DNA of 64,000 bases from Deinococcus sonorensis KR-87 (GCF_040256395.1 NZ_CP158301.1:12497-76496); one strand, 5' to 3'. Positions 46,601-55,154 are shown, numbered from the stretch's first letter. Notes: generated by a model not told the origin, from the sequence alone. A program made the numbers and translations.

Positions 46601-46964
46601 CGAGCTGCTTACGCTAAACCCCGCCCAGAACAGGTCGCCCCTCGCTTTCGCCGTCATCCAGGCGCTGGGCAGAATGGGCCTGGATTATAGTGTTTCGGAA
46701 GCTGATCTTCGCGACTGGCTCGCCAATCCGCTCTTTACCCCATATCCGGCGATTTCACAGGCGCTGCTTCTTCTAGGGCGGCGTCTCAAGGCCCCTGTCT
46801 TCCTTGACGTCATTGTCAAGAATTACGAGCACACGCCCGGCGTCGCATCCCCACAAAAGGTAGAAGATGTGAAGGTAGACGTCCTGAAGGCAGCGATTCT
46901 GGAGGGTTCAAACATGCGCCATGGAACGAATGTGCATGATTTCGAGCAACTCCTACAACCGTGA
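43695..46964 (+). CDS. Giant unknown protein with propeller-like repeats, 1089 residues
   Basis: GAGG lies upstream of the ATG. Residues 1 to about 440 are of unknown fold (ANGIARFFAQAHPLETVNGK, then HDYDMALKGLMTIAYRYPHL). From about 475 to 770 six units of about 50 residues recur, each with a core like SPALASHNGRLFLAWKGSGN and alternating LNVAKV or LNLxYSDDG endings, suggesting a six-bladed propeller or lectin-like array. The last 300 residues include a helical TPR-like stretch (RARALFAIAKAFDEQGEFTD). No signal peptide. It may be a toxin or adhesin with the preceding gene (inference). Confidence 0.7.
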   Translation: MTDFLKSPALDGSPGQAYASHKARANGIARFFAQAHPLETVNGKAGEDQTITLLAHLHAASVDPNVIVDGKVVRDYIPAALRRLNPGDGLVGTRHDYDMALKGLMTIAYRYPHLLGVGGVDFILNNLVPDNIRGGHPDEIEIVEVTFVNIDTPETENHLLMIESSRYLVNQLLHDRIPDPQFDNAANGLSRWILSYLQTIAKHDFLEFNARPYARLALHPLYNLHEFAREPEIRMAAQLLLDYTMMKFAVSSNRGRRVSPFRRLQHRINHQANWFNDLYNDLGDQVAGYFMAYTGFIDPEGSPGGFPPSLTYTALISASATYRPPPAAYILAMKRDNPPSLHRFYHGTRPRLRGSPDIAEGGLEIYYHSPSFLLSAGGSFLNSGYGHDEIDIGKEAWEQTSRAQATTLIPTQADTRFHDLIRFEPYPDPLVDPYADDPDDPDTLHARAVNIGVDRGLIAGANLRPAEKKTILEHATSTSPALTLHNGGLLMAWKGSGNDNLNVAKVESTTVLGFEGVEGIEGVVTLADATDASPALASHNGRLFLAWKGSGNDQLNLAYSDDGVTFIGKRILADSSEHSPALVSYGGRLYLAWTGLDEHLNVAKVVLFGNTEGGFGIEGLEAKIVLGDTSEASPALASHNGRLFLAWKGSGNDNLNLSYSDNGATFHGDMTFPDTSSHGPALTSHGGRLFLAWKGSGNENLNVAKVALLGNTGGGFGIEGLEDKVVLSETSEEPPALGSQNGMLFLAWKGEGEDHLNLRVSQDGTFQALGPWLFCNLGHLGFYVAAYRTPVARPEDLDPVPDNLALVYAMESGGMDFDRFRIATMGLNQGLPAAFEYGGHYQFNAPDGKRFAIWFVLTELKYTARVVNLNDQHAIGDLNTLPLVSGEYMVSPGGHEGLIEIRHPGCTDVPVVLDYRNAERPARDDNRSDCTEPWIDRARALFAIAKAFDEQGEFTDGRTALVDAVHLYDELLTLNPAQNRSPLAFAVIQALGRMGLDYSVSEADLRDWLANPLFTPYPAISQALLLLGRRLKAPVFLDVIVKNYEHTPGVASPQKVEDVKVDVLKAAILEGSNMRHGTNVHDFEQLLQP

Positions 46965-46985
46965 GGGCTGTAGTGAGGTTAACCC

Positions 46986-47393
46986 GGTTTTGCGGTTCTT
47001 CCGCTGATTCCGTGCAGTGGGTCAGCTTGCGAGCAGGGCACGTTGGCGGAGCGTCTCAAACGATCCGCGCCCGTACATCTGACGCTTGATGAGCTTGATC
47101 TTTTCACCACGCCTTCGGTCGGCCCGTTGCTCCAGGGTAAGGTGATCGCGGCCAGTAGGGCGTCTCGCTCCCTGTTCAGGCTGGTCGCCAGCGTTTGGAT
47201 GTCGGGCAAGCCACAAGAAGTGGCTTGCGCCAACCACCAGTCCAGACGCTGAGCATTCCCATCCCGGAACAGCTGACGGAAGTCCAGGGCCAAGCGACGC
47301 ATTTCGTTCACAGGCGCACACGTCTCCGTCAGCGCGTCCAGGAGCACACCCACTTCACCTGCGACACAGAATCAGCGGAAGAACCGCAATATC
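46986..47393 (-). mobile_element. Internally deleted ISL3-family element (408 bp)
   Basis: The ends 46986-47012 and 47367-47393 are inverted repeats matching at about 24 of 27 bases (core GCGGTTCTTCCGCTGATTC). Inside lies only the 3' part of an ISL3 transposase: WWLAQATSCGLPDIQTLATS and WSNGPTEGVVKR in one frame, then IKLIKRQMYGRGSFETLRQR in another. It cannot move by itself but keeps both ends, so it could be mobilised by a full ISL3 copy. Confidence 0.75.
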
Positions 47394-47548
47394 GGGGCAG
47401 CCTCACATCCACCGGGTGGTTCCGAGCGTGGACCGAACTCCACTTTTGATCGCTCCAGTCATCGTGTACGGCAGGAACTGTTCCCTGGAGCTGGTTGCAC
47501 CAATGGTCGATCCCTTCTGCCGGTTGGCGGGAACCTGCGAGGCATCGC

Positions 47549-47654
47549 TTAGCCCGCCTGGAACAGCTCGTGAAACTTGAGCAGCGGGTATTCGCCCAGG
47601 CCCTCGACGATCACGCCGGTGCTGTGCACCTCGGCCACCCGGTAGGACTTGCCG
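47549..47654 (-). pseudogene. C-terminal fragment cut by IS6 copy 2
   Basis: About 34 codons (SYRVAEVHSTGVIVEGLGEY ending FHELFQAG) up to the IS boundary. The N-terminal part is missing and is not found on the other side of the IS. Family unknown. Confidence 0.5.
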
Positions 47655-48465
47655 GGTTGTGGCAAGTTGTTGCCCTCCAAGAAGCAGAGGGGCCTCGGGA
47701 AGGCAGACGGCCTGAAGATTAGGCCGCCTGCCACATGGTCTCTTGCCACGTCCTGAAGGCGACCTTCTGGTAATGACGACGGTGGCGAGCGGGAACGGTG
47801 GAGCGGGCAAGGTGGTGGAGATTCATGATTCGGGCGTGCAGGTCGAGGAAGGTCTGTGCTCGTTTTCGTGATCTGAACCCTCGCTGTTGCCGTTCCTGGC
47901 GCCGTGTGGCGCGATGGGACTGCTCAATCAGGTTGTTGCAACGGGCGGTCGAGACGACCTGAACATGCTCCACGGCATGGAGCACGGGGAGTGCCCGCAG
48001 CGCTGCCCCATAGCTCCAGAGCTTGTCAGTGTGAATGACCTCCGGTACGTCATATTCCCTCAGCAGTCGGCAGAAAAACGATCTGGCGGCCTCGGTGTCA
48101 CGGCGTTGCTGAAGGAAGACGTCCAATACGGCTCCGTGTTCATCCACGGCCCGCCACAACCAGTGGTTGACCCCGCCGACGTCCACACACATCTCGTCGA
48201 GCTGCCACCGAGAACCCCGTCGGGGTTCTCGGTGGCGGAGGCCCTGCGCGAAGAGGTCACTGAACTTGATGCACCACGTCCGAATGGACTCACGCGTCAC
48301 GGCAATACCCCGTTCCAGCAGGAGTTCTTCGACATCCCGGTAACTCAGGGTGAAGCGGTGATAGAGCCAAACCGCGTAACCAATGATCGGGAGGGGGAAC
48401 CGATACCCAGGGAACTTCTGACCGCTCAGCACCGCTTCACCCTATCCCGACAACTTGCCACAACC
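47655..48465 (-). mobile_element. IS6-family insertion sequence, copy 2 (811 bp)
   Basis: Same length, ends and orientation as copy 1. Flanking 8-mers are ACTTGCCG and GAGAGTGC, so no target duplication. It faces copy 3 (59747-60557) in inverted orientation across 11.3 kb. Confidence 0.9.
47719..48432 (-). CDS. IS6-family transposase (copy 2)
   Basis: The 237-residue product is identical to those of copies 1 and 3, with intact D79, D136 and E170. See copy 1 for domain evidence. Confidence 0.92.
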   Translation of the reverse strand: MLSGQKFPGYRFPLPIIGYAVWLYHRFTLSYRDVEELLLERGIAVTRESIRTWCIKFSDLFAQGLRHREPRRGSRWQLDEMCVDVGGVNHWLWRAVDEHGAVLDVFLQQRRDTEAARSFFCRLLREYDVPEVIHTDKLWSYGAALRALPVLHAVEHVQVVSTARCNNLIEQSHRATRRQERQQRGFRSRKRAQTFLDLHARIMNLHHLARSTVPARHRRHYQKVAFRTWQETMWQAA

Positions 48466-48560
48466 GAGAGTGCCACAGGCTGAGGAGCGCCGGGGTGCAC
48501 CACCCCTCCAGAACCCCCGATGCCCCGACGCGGCAGCAGACGCGACTTCCGATGACACGG

Positions 48561-49550
48561 TCATTCGTCGAAGGCAAAGCTCAGCCGAGGCAGCGCGAGG
48601 GCTGCCCTGTGCTCTTCCATATACTTCCTTGCCGCGTAGTCCTCACCAATCAGGAGGTTTAGTACGACGGCAAGCCTCGCCAGGCTCGGCACATCGCCGT
48701 TCATGATTTTGACACTGGCGTTTTGGAGGAGTTGCGCATTCCCCATTGAAATGCCGTACCACTTTCTGGAATCAACCCACTTGCCTTTAGGACGTTCAGA
48801 CCAGTCGAGCGGTGTTCTGCTCACGAGAGCAGGCTTGAATTCAGCGTCAAGCGTGGCCAGCGGACAGATGTACGACTGCTCGTACGGAATCCACTGATAG
48901 TGCACGCACTCGATGCGCTCGGTCGTGTCTCCATACACCCGGTCTGCCATCGAGCGGTGAACCGCGATGCCGTGAGGGAGAAACAGCACCCACGCCTCTT
49001 CCATTCGGATCGTAGCCACCTGGCCACCGGCCGGCAGGTAGGGGAACTCCGCCGTGTCCCGCACTTCCAGATGTTCGACCTTGTCCCAGTACCAGCAGAA
49101 ATCGCCGGAGATGTCGAACTTGAGAAACGCGTTCTGATCCATCACCTGCTGCAGGGCGGGCACGAGGTTGACGGTCAGGGCATTGAGGGCCGGCAGGTCA
49201 ACGTCAATGGCCTCCTGCTTGCCCCCACTCCGCAGCCGAGTGGAGGGCTTGGGCAGCAACGGCACGATGCAGGCGCCGAGCCCCGCCAGCCCCAGCGACG
49301 TGGCCAGCACGCCGAGCAGCACCCGGTCGGGCAGGCCCAGGCAGAGTTGAGAGACGCCGAAGATGAGGAGGACGAACGCGAACCCTCCAAGCAGGCCGAG
49401 GGCGTCCTCGGCCGTGCTGCCCTGCGGCGTGCTGCCGAACCCGCGGAGGTGTGGCCGCACCCAGGCCGAACCGCCACTCTTGGTTCGCCGGTAATGGCCG
49501 GACACCATGTGGCTCTGTCGAACTCCGTATTTTGGGCGTCCCCTGGGCAT
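48561..49550 (-). CDS. Hypothetical membrane protein, 329 residues
   Basis: The basic N-terminus (MPRGRPKYGVRQSHMVSGHY, then RRTKSG) precedes two membrane segments at about residues 52-75 and 80-100 (LLGGFAFVLLIFGVSQLCL; VLLGVLATSLGLAGLGACIV), then a 230-residue soluble domain with WYWDKVEHLEV and PHGIAVHRSMAD. Ribosome site GGAGAGGGAG. Likely in the inner membrane with a cytoplasmic sensor-like or enzymatic domain; unrecognised. Confidence 0.62.
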   Translation of the reverse strand: MPRGRPKYGVRQSHMVSGHYRRTKSGGSAWVRPHLRGFGSTPQGSTAEDALGLLGGFAFVLLIFGVSQLCLGLPDRVLLGVLATSLGLAGLGACIVPLLPKPSTRLRSGGKQEAIDVDLPALNALTVNLVPALQQVMDQNAFLKFDISGDFCWYWDKVEHLEVRDTAEFPYLPAGGQVATIRMEEAWVLFLPHGIAVHRSMADRVYGDTTERIECVHYQWIPYEQSYICPLATLDAEFKPALVSRTPLDWSERPKGKWVDSRKWYGISMGNAQLLQNASVKIMNGDVPSLARLAVVLNLLIGEDYAARKYMEEHRAALALPRLSFAFDE

Positions 49551-49731
49551 GGTCGTGCTCCCTCTCCGCGCCTAGCCCTCCGGATGACCGAGGAGGCGGC
49601 TGAATTCCGCCGCTTTCAGCGGCACCGCTCAACACCCAGACTGACGTGACGAGTTCACCCTGAAAAGCGCGTCGGCCTACCCCTGAAGAAGGAGCGCGCC
49701 GGGGTAAGGAGCGCTGAGCGCCCCTCGCGTC

Positions 49732-50712
49732 CTAATGGGCGATGCAGGCGCTGGTCTTCGCGAGCTGGGTGAAGGACGCCTGCAGCCCGGTGTACTGCTT
49801 CACGACGTCCTTGTAAAACGTCACTTCCTCCCCCATCTTCTCGAGGAAGTCCGGGGCTTCCGAGTCCTTGAGGGACAGCGGCGCGTAGTTCGAGAGCGGG
49901 TTCTGCTTGACGAGGGCGTTCGCTTTGGACACGGCCTGCTGGGTGGCGCTGAACCTCGACTTCAGGTCGTCGATGCTCGGCTGGAGCAGCCCAATGCCCT
50001 TGGACGCCTGTTGAATCAGGTCGCCCACGTGCGCGTCCTGGAAGGCCGCCACCGCGTCGCAGTTGTCCGGGTTGTCCTTGATGTTGCTGACCGTGCCAGC
50101 CAGCTCCTCCGGGTCCCCGACGTCCGGGAGGGTGTACAGCGCCTGGTACAGCCGGTCGAGGTTCGCTTCCAGGTTCTTCATGCGCCCCTGCGCTTCGTCG
50201 TACGCGGGTTTGACGGCCTTCACCTGCGCGGCCGCGGTGGCCGCACGCTGCCGCGCAGCGGCGTTCGCCTGCGCGTCCGCCTGATGCTGCGCCTGCGCGG
50301 CCGCTCTGGACGCCGCATCCGCGCGGGCCTGCAGCACTGCCACCGCCTTCTGGTACTCCTGCGCGCTGCCCTGGTGCAGCTGCAGCTGCTTGTTCTCCAC
50401 GAAGAGCGTCAGCTGTGTGCCCTTCAGCGTCCCGTACACGTTCTCGACGTTCCCGCCGCGGTCCATCAACCGGAGCGAGATCTCGCCGGCATTGCGGATG
50501 CCGTCCACGTCCAGACGGTAGACCTGCTTTATCGTCGTGTTGGTGAACACCGTGGATTCCAACTGGCCCAGGATCCGGCCCTGCGCCTCGGTGTACTGGA
50601 GCAGCATCGGCGTGGGGCTGGTCGCGACGAACGTCGCCGCGAGCGCTGGAGCGCCGACCGAGAGGCTCAGCACGAGAAGCAGCGACCGGCGCAAGGAAGA
50701 AGGTGTTGGCAT
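49732..50712 (-). CDS. Secreted coiled-coil protein, 326 residues
   Basis: Signal peptide (SLLLVLSLSVGAPALAA), a beta-rich domain to residue about 120, then an alanine/glutamine-rich coiled coil (about 125-170, ADAASRAAAQAQHQADAQ) and a helical C-terminus with two cysteines. It is likely periplasmic or envelope-associated. No enzymatic motif. Confidence 0.65.
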   Translation of the reverse strand: MPTPSSLRRSLLLVLSLSVGAPALAATFVATSPTPMLLQYTEAQGRILGQLESTVFTNTTIKQVYRLDVDGIRNAGEISLRLMDRGGNVENVYGTLKGTQLTLFVENKQLQLHQGSAQEYQKAVAVLQARADAASRAAAQAQHQADAQANAAARQRAATAAAQVKAVKPAYDEAQGRMKNLEANLDRLYQALYTLPDVGDPEELAGTVSNIKDNPDNCDAVAAFQDAHVGDLIQQASKGIGLLQPSIDDLKSRFSATQQAVSKANALVKQNPLSNYAPLSLKDSEAPDFLEKMGEEVTFYKDVVKQYTGLQASFTQLAKTSACIAH

Positions 50713-50778
50713 CGCGTCAGTCTACTGGCCGTTGTCCGCGCCTCGCCCCACACATGCGTGATGCGCCCCCCGTGCGGA

Positions 50779-51186
50779 TCAGGGCAGGTCAGGCAGCGTG
50801 ACGCCGAGCCGGAGCGCCAGCTCGTCCCCATCCAGGTACAGGGTCACTGAGCCCGGCAGCCGCAGGTCCTCCAGCGCCTGCGCGAACGCCACGGCGTTCT
50901 CCCGCGTGCGGAAGCTCAGCATTGCCATCAGCTCGCCCGGCGGCGCCCGCCGGACATCCGCCGTGAACACCACCGGCACGCACGTGGTGCAGCGCGTGTA
51001 CCGAATGCCGCCCACCGTGCCCTTCTTGTCTCCACTCCGCGTGCACACTGCTCCCGCGGCGATCTCGGCGCCGCATTCGAAACACTTTGTGGTCGTCCCA
51101 GCGGTGACGACGAACACTCCGGGCTCACCGGCACGATGCGCCACCCCGTACTTCGGCACGTCCACCCTATCCGCCTCGAAGGACAT
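50779..51186 (-). CDS. Small protein with a CxxC zinc-ribbon-like motif
   Basis: A 135-residue protein. C35-x-x-C, a cysteine 10 residues later and CTTC further on (KCFECGAEI, VCTRSGDKKG, RCTTC) could form one zinc site. The remainder is an alpha/beta domain ending GDELALRLGVTLPDLP. Function unknown. The stretch 51190-51469 upstream contains no convincing gene. Confidence 0.6.
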   Translation of the reverse strand: MSFEADRVDVPKYGVAHRAGEPGVFVVTAGTTTKCFECGAEIAAGAVCTRSGDKKGTVGGIRYTRCTTCVPVVFTADVRRAPPGELMAMLSFRTRENAVAFAQALEDLRLPGSVTLYLDGDELALRLGVTLPDLP

Positions 51187-51469
51187 GCAGGAAGTCTACC
51201 GAAAGGGGATGGCTGGAGGCAGCGCGCCGAATTCGAACCCCTGCCCGCCCACGGTGATCGCGCCGCCCTGACCACTCAGGAGAGCTCAACGTGCGTTCTG
51301 TCGAGCGCCGGGTAGCCGTTGGCTGTGTTCTAGAGGATGAGCACTGGGATCCTGCCCTGCTCAGCCGCAGGCGCGGAGGTCCGCGAAGCCGGGCCCTGCA
51401 CATCAATCCCCACCACTCCCGTGATTCGTCGACCCCAGAACACAAAGTTGTGGTCCAAGCGATCGCGTT

Positions 51470-52360
51470 CTATTTCCACCGCAAGGTTTGCTTTTTTGGA
51501 TTCCAGACGGCGGTGCTCCCGGTATAGCCGAGCGGAATGTAGACTTCTCCCTTCACGATGCTCAAGCGATCAGGAGAGTCTCCAGGTGTCGCCAGCAGGA
51601 CAGCACACTTCCTGGTCTTGGGATTGAAGCTCATCACGCCGAATTTAAAAATGCTTCGGTACTCAATGCCGTCAAGACTGGTCTTTGACATCACACTCCC
51701 TGATAGGTTTGAGCACAGTTCAGAGCCATAAGAAGCAGTGATTGGCGAGACGACCATCGGTCCCACCACATCCTTGTTCAAAAACGATCCGTACCGGTCG
51801 TACCACGCGTCGGACGCTTTCGAAAATGCATTGCGCGTATCCTTGAGGTGGGCGTTGGTGGCAACGCGCGCTTCGAGGTAATCGCGATAACGAGCTGCAC
51901 TCGGCGCGTCAAGACTTTTCCCAGGAAAGATCGTCCCCGGGCTTCCATCCTGCGAAAAGTCGACCTCGACGGTGTATTTCGTGTTCGTGGCGAGGTCCGT
52001 CAAGGCGTACGTATCCACGCCACTCGCATTTCCGGCCTCTTCACTGGCGACGTAGACCTCAGGTGTGCCATCGCGGTTCAGATCGGTGATGTCCGCGCCC
52101 AGGAGACCGTCCCCGAACATCGGCGGGGATTTCCAGAGGATGGTGTACTTTCCAGCGAACGGCTTCAGCACAACCACCTGCTGCTCTCCCCCCGCGTATG
52201 GACGCTGCGTCACCAACAGATAGGTGGTGGCTCCAATCTTCACGGGTTTGGCGCTGTCGATCACTCCGCCCAACGTGGCTTTGGCATCCGACACCGAAGT
52301 GCCGGCTGCTGTGCAGACGAGCAAGGCAGGCAGCAGTGCGAACAGCTTTCGGGATGTCAT
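51470..52360 (-). CDS. Secreted FG-GAP-like protein, 296 residues
   Basis: Start at MTSRKLFALLPALL (signal peptide, cleavage after AAGTSVSDA region). LLGADITDLNRDGTPEVYVA is an FG-GAP/VCBS-type calcium-binding strand turn. The rest is beta-rich without catalytic motif. Extracytoplasmic, unknown role. Confidence 0.65.
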   Translation of the reverse strand: MTSRKLFALLPALLVCTAAGTSVSDAKATLGGVIDSAKPVKIGATTYLLVTQRPYAGGEQQVVVLKPFAGKYTILWKSPPMFGDGLLGADITDLNRDGTPEVYVASEEAGNASGVDTYALTDLATNTKYTVEVDFSQDGSPGTIFPGKSLDAPSAARYRDYLEARVATNAHLKDTRNAFSKASDAWYDRYGSFLNKDVVGPMVVSPITASYGSELCSNLSGSVMSKTSLDGIEYRSIFKFGVMSFNPKTRKCAVLLATPGDSPDRLSIVKGEVYIPLGYTGSTAVWNPKKQTLRWK

Positions 52361-52389
52361 CGTCACAGCATATCTGGGCCCGCGGGACA

Positions 52390-52746
52390 TCGAGCTACCG
52401 AATTGGCGGCTGGGCGTCCTGCTCAATCTGCTGCTGCCCGGTGTGGGGTTCCTGCTGGCCGGCCGCCGGCCGCCGGGTCGCCGGGATCCTCGGCCTCCTG
52501 GGAACGGTGGTGCTGTGGGCTGGGGCGGCGTGGTTTCTTGAGCACCGCGTCTTCTTGATCCTGTGGATCTACGGCTTCTACCTGCTGCACATGACCACCG
52601 GCCTGATCGGCAGCTCCCAGAAGCACTGGTCCATGGGTGCGGACGCCACCGGGCTGACGCGCCTGAATGCGGTGCTGGGAAACCTCTCCACCGCGTATCT
52701 GCTGCTGTACCTGACGTCGAAGTGGCTCCTGCCCAGGATTCACTAG
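52390..52746 (+). pseudogene. Frameshifted small membrane protein
   Basis: One frame reads ELPNWRLGVLLNLLLPGVGF then fails; a +1 shift near 52470, in a GC-rich GGCCGCCGGCCGCCGGG run, continues VVLWAGAAWFLEHRVFLILW and ends TSKWLLPRIH, a protein with about four membrane segments. No start codon is certain. It converges on and slightly overlaps the phosphotransferase gene. Confidence 0.55.
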
Positions 52747-53783
52747 CTGGAAGGCAGCGGTTGCTCGACCCCAGGGTCCGCGAGCCGTTCCGTCTCCCAG
52801 GTGCGCAAGAAGTTCAGGAGGTGTTCCCAGTACCCCTGCCCGGAAAAGTAGGCCGCCCCGACCCGGGGCCGTAACCCCGCATGAAGGCCGAGCAGCCACA
52901 CACACCGCGCCACCACGAACCACGGCACAGCCGACCAATCCGCGGGCGTGAGCCGAGCGCGCCCATAGCCGTCGAGAAACGCCTCCCAGAGGCTGTCGGG
53001 CTTGTTCCCCAGGCTTAGACTCCACCAGAACACGGCGACATCGTACGCGCGCCAGCCCCGCCCCCCGCAATCGAAATCGAAATGCGTGCAGACCTCATCC
53101 GCGACATGCACGTTGCCGCCGTGGAGGTCACCGTGGCAGGTTCCTTCGGTCAAGCCGTGCGCGGCCAGGTCCTCCAGCCGAGCGCGGGTCCGGGCGCCTA
53201 AGGCCGCGAGATACGCCGCGTCGTCCGGTCGGTCGGCCAGAAACGGCAGCACCGTCGCGAGCGGGGTATCAATGAGGTGCTCCAGGTCCAGGTGGAATCG
53301 TCCTCCAGGATCGTCAAAGGCATCCATGGCGTCGTGCAGGGTGGCCACGGATGCGCCGAAGCACCGCACGTCGCGCTCCTCTTTCCAATGGAGTTCGCGG
53401 CCGGGGGCGAAGCTGAACAGGGCCCCGAGCCTGGATCCCTCGGCCACGCTCACCCACTGCTGATCCGCCCCGGTTCGGTCCGGCAGGGCGACGCTCACCG
53501 CCACACCATGACGGCGAAGGTGCGCCAGTAACGCGATCTCCCACGCCACCTCCGGGGCCGTCCGCCAGTGACGTCGATACAAGCGGTACACCACCGGTCC
53601 GGTGGTCGTGCGAGCGAGGTAGGTATCGTTCACCCCGCCCGCCAGGAACTCACACGACACCGGTCCCGTTAAGCCGTAGTGCGTCTCCAGGTGAGCGGCC
53701 AGGACCACCGGGTCGAGAACCGAGAATGCTGCGGGCAGGTGGGGGAGCGGGGCGGTCGCGACGGTCTGATGGGCGTCTGGCAT
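52743..53783 (-). CDS. Aminoglycoside-phosphotransferase-family kinase
   Basis: A 346-residue APH-fold protein. CHGDLHGGNVHV holds the catalytic aspartate and asparagine, and FDFDCGGRGWRAYD the metal-binding aspartate. GGVNDTYLARTTTGPVVYRLYR is consistent with the nucleotide-binding lobe though the lysine is replaced by arginine. Substrates in the family include antibiotics, homoserine and choline; none can be named here. AAGGAG lies 4 bases before the ATG (MPDAHQ). Confidence 0.8.
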   Translation of the reverse strand: MPDAHQTVATAPLPHLPAAFSVLDPVVLAAHLETHYGLTGPVSCEFLAGGVNDTYLARTTTGPVVYRLYRRHWRTAPEVAWEIALLAHLRRHGVAVSVALPDRTGADQQWVSVAEGSRLGALFSFAPGRELHWKEERDVRCFGASVATLHDAMDAFDDPGGRFHLDLEHLIDTPLATVLPFLADRPDDAAYLAALGARTRARLEDLAAHGLTEGTCHGDLHGGNVHVADEVCTHFDFDCGGRGWRAYDVAVFWWSLSLGNKPDSLWEAFLDGYGRARLTPADWSAVPWFVVARCVWLLGLHAGLRPRVGAAYFSGQGYWEHLLNFLRTWETERLADPGVEQPLPSS

Positions 53784-54118
53784 ACAACTCCTTCCAGGAG
53801 AGCGGCGGGCCAACAGGTGAACCGTCCGGTTGAACCCTGCCCCACACCCGTGGGCAGAGGCGTTCAGGACGGTCATCCGGTCGGATGAGCTCCGGTGATG
53901 GCTGTGGACGTCGGGCGACAGCTCTCAGGGCACCACGCGGCGCGCCCGAAGTCAAGCGTTCGTTCAAGGACCGTGTCGCGAAAGCGACCGAGCAGGCTAC
54001 CCGACCACATCGAAGCAGCGGGTGGCGCGGGACGTGGTCTGACATCATCGTTTCCCCTCTTGGCCGACACGCCCGAGCAGACGGCGTATCTTTGCGAGCC
54101 ACAGGTTTTGGAGCGATC
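53784..54118. other. Intergenic, no gene recognised
   Basis: 335 bases between two minus-strand genes. A long plus-strand open frame crosses it but is the antisense of flanking genes; no ribosome site or repeat was seen. Confidence 0.4.
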
Positions 54119-54877
54119 TCAGAACAGCTGGGGTTGGGCGGCGGTCTCCTGGGCACTCGGCAGGGCCTGCACGGCCTTGAACTCCAGGCCGAGCCGCTCG
54201 AGCGTCATCGCGGCGGGCGTGCTGATGTCCGGGGCAGCGAGGATGCCACGGACCGTCGCTTTCTCGCCCAGCTGAGCGCGGACCGCATCGACGTAGCGGC
54301 TGAGCTGATGCACCGCCTCCTGCGTCGCCTTTGCCCGTTTCAACTCCACCACCACAAATCGGCCCTGCTGGTCCTGGGCGTACAGGTCCAGGTCACCCAC
54401 GCTGGTGAGCAGCTCGCGGTCCAGGACCTTCAAGCCCGGCTCGATCAACTCCGGATGCCGACTCAAGGTCGCCTGCAGCTGCGCTTCACTGCCCGCCAGC
54501 AGGAAGCCGGCTTCCTCGCGGATCTCCAACGCCTGTGCCAGCGACACGTCCAGCAGCACCACCCGCACCGTCTCCGCCGGGCTGCGCCGACTGGCGGTCA
54601 GCACGCAGAAGCCGTCCTCGACCGCGGCGCTGATGTGGTCGGTCTTGGGCTGCCAGTTCATCGGCTTGATTCCCCGAGGGTGGTGGATCTGCACGCTGCC
54701 GTCGCACTTGATCAGCAGCAGGTACGAGCCCGCCTCGGCGGTGCTGGCCGCCCGGCCGTGGTAGGTGACCTCAGCATGCGCCGCGACCTGCACCAGGCAC
54801 GCGCACGCGCGGGTGTGGCGGTTCAGGAACGCCGCCAGCTCAGCCGCGTCCGGCTGCAGCAGCTGCTCGCGGATCAC
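54119..54877 (-). CDS. nucS: NucS/EndoMS-type mismatch endonuclease
   Basis: A 252-residue protein. The C-terminal nuclease domain shows GDLDLYAQDQQGRFVVVELK (residues 161-180) and QLSRYVDAV, the D-E-K-Q pattern of NucS, a RecB-like nuclease that cuts at mismatches or branched DNA. The N-terminal half (LLLIKCDGSVQIHHPRGIKP) is the DNA-binding domain of the family. It ends QPQLF, which resembles a sliding-clamp-binding peptide. Length agrees with the family. Confidence 0.85.
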   Translation of the reverse strand: MIREQLLQPDAAELAAFLNRHTRACACLVQVAAHAEVTYHGRAASTAEAGSYLLLIKCDGSVQIHHPRGIKPMNWQPKTDHISAAVEDGFCVLTASRRSPAETVRVVLLDVSLAQALEIREEAGFLLAGSEAQLQATLSRHPELIEPGLKVLDRELLTSVGDLDLYAQDQQGRFVVVELKRAKATQEAVHQLSRYVDAVRAQLGEKATVRGILAAPDISTPAAMTLERLGLEFKAVQALPSAQETAAQPQLF

Positions 54878-54965
54878 CGCCGTCCCCCAGATCGCACGGT
54901 GGGGGAGGGCACTTCCCTCGCCTCATGGTCAAGACGCTGGCGCGGCCGCATTGAATTCGTGGGCT

Positions 54966-55154
54966 TCACGCGCTTCCCATCAGCTGGTGTTCCCGCAGGA
55001 TCACGACCTGCGCCAGCGCATGCGGAGGGTACAGCCCCTGCAACTCGACCAGCCAGTATTCCGTGTGCTCCTGCAGGACGCGCCGCACTTCGTACCGTGG
55101 CTCCGACCCCCGCCCGATCCGGGAGATGGTCCCGGGTTGAGGCGGTTCGCTCAT
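54966..55154 (-). CDS. Small hypothetical protein, 62 residues
   Basis: Begins MSEPPQPGTISRIGRGSEPR and includes YEVRRVLQEHTEYWLVELQG. Compact and protein-like; 88 bases upstream of nucS in the same direction. No family recognised. Confidence 0.5.
   Translation of the reverse strand: MSEPPQPGTISRIGRGSEPRYEVRRVLQEHTEYWLVELQGLYPPHALAQVVILREHQLMGSA

Noticed and set aside
51225..51295. tRNA-like TTCGAA loop and GAGTGGTCA-like D-arm on the minus strand
   Set aside because: The T-stem does not pair across the loop and no acceptor stem or anticodon arm can be formed, so it is not a tRNA.
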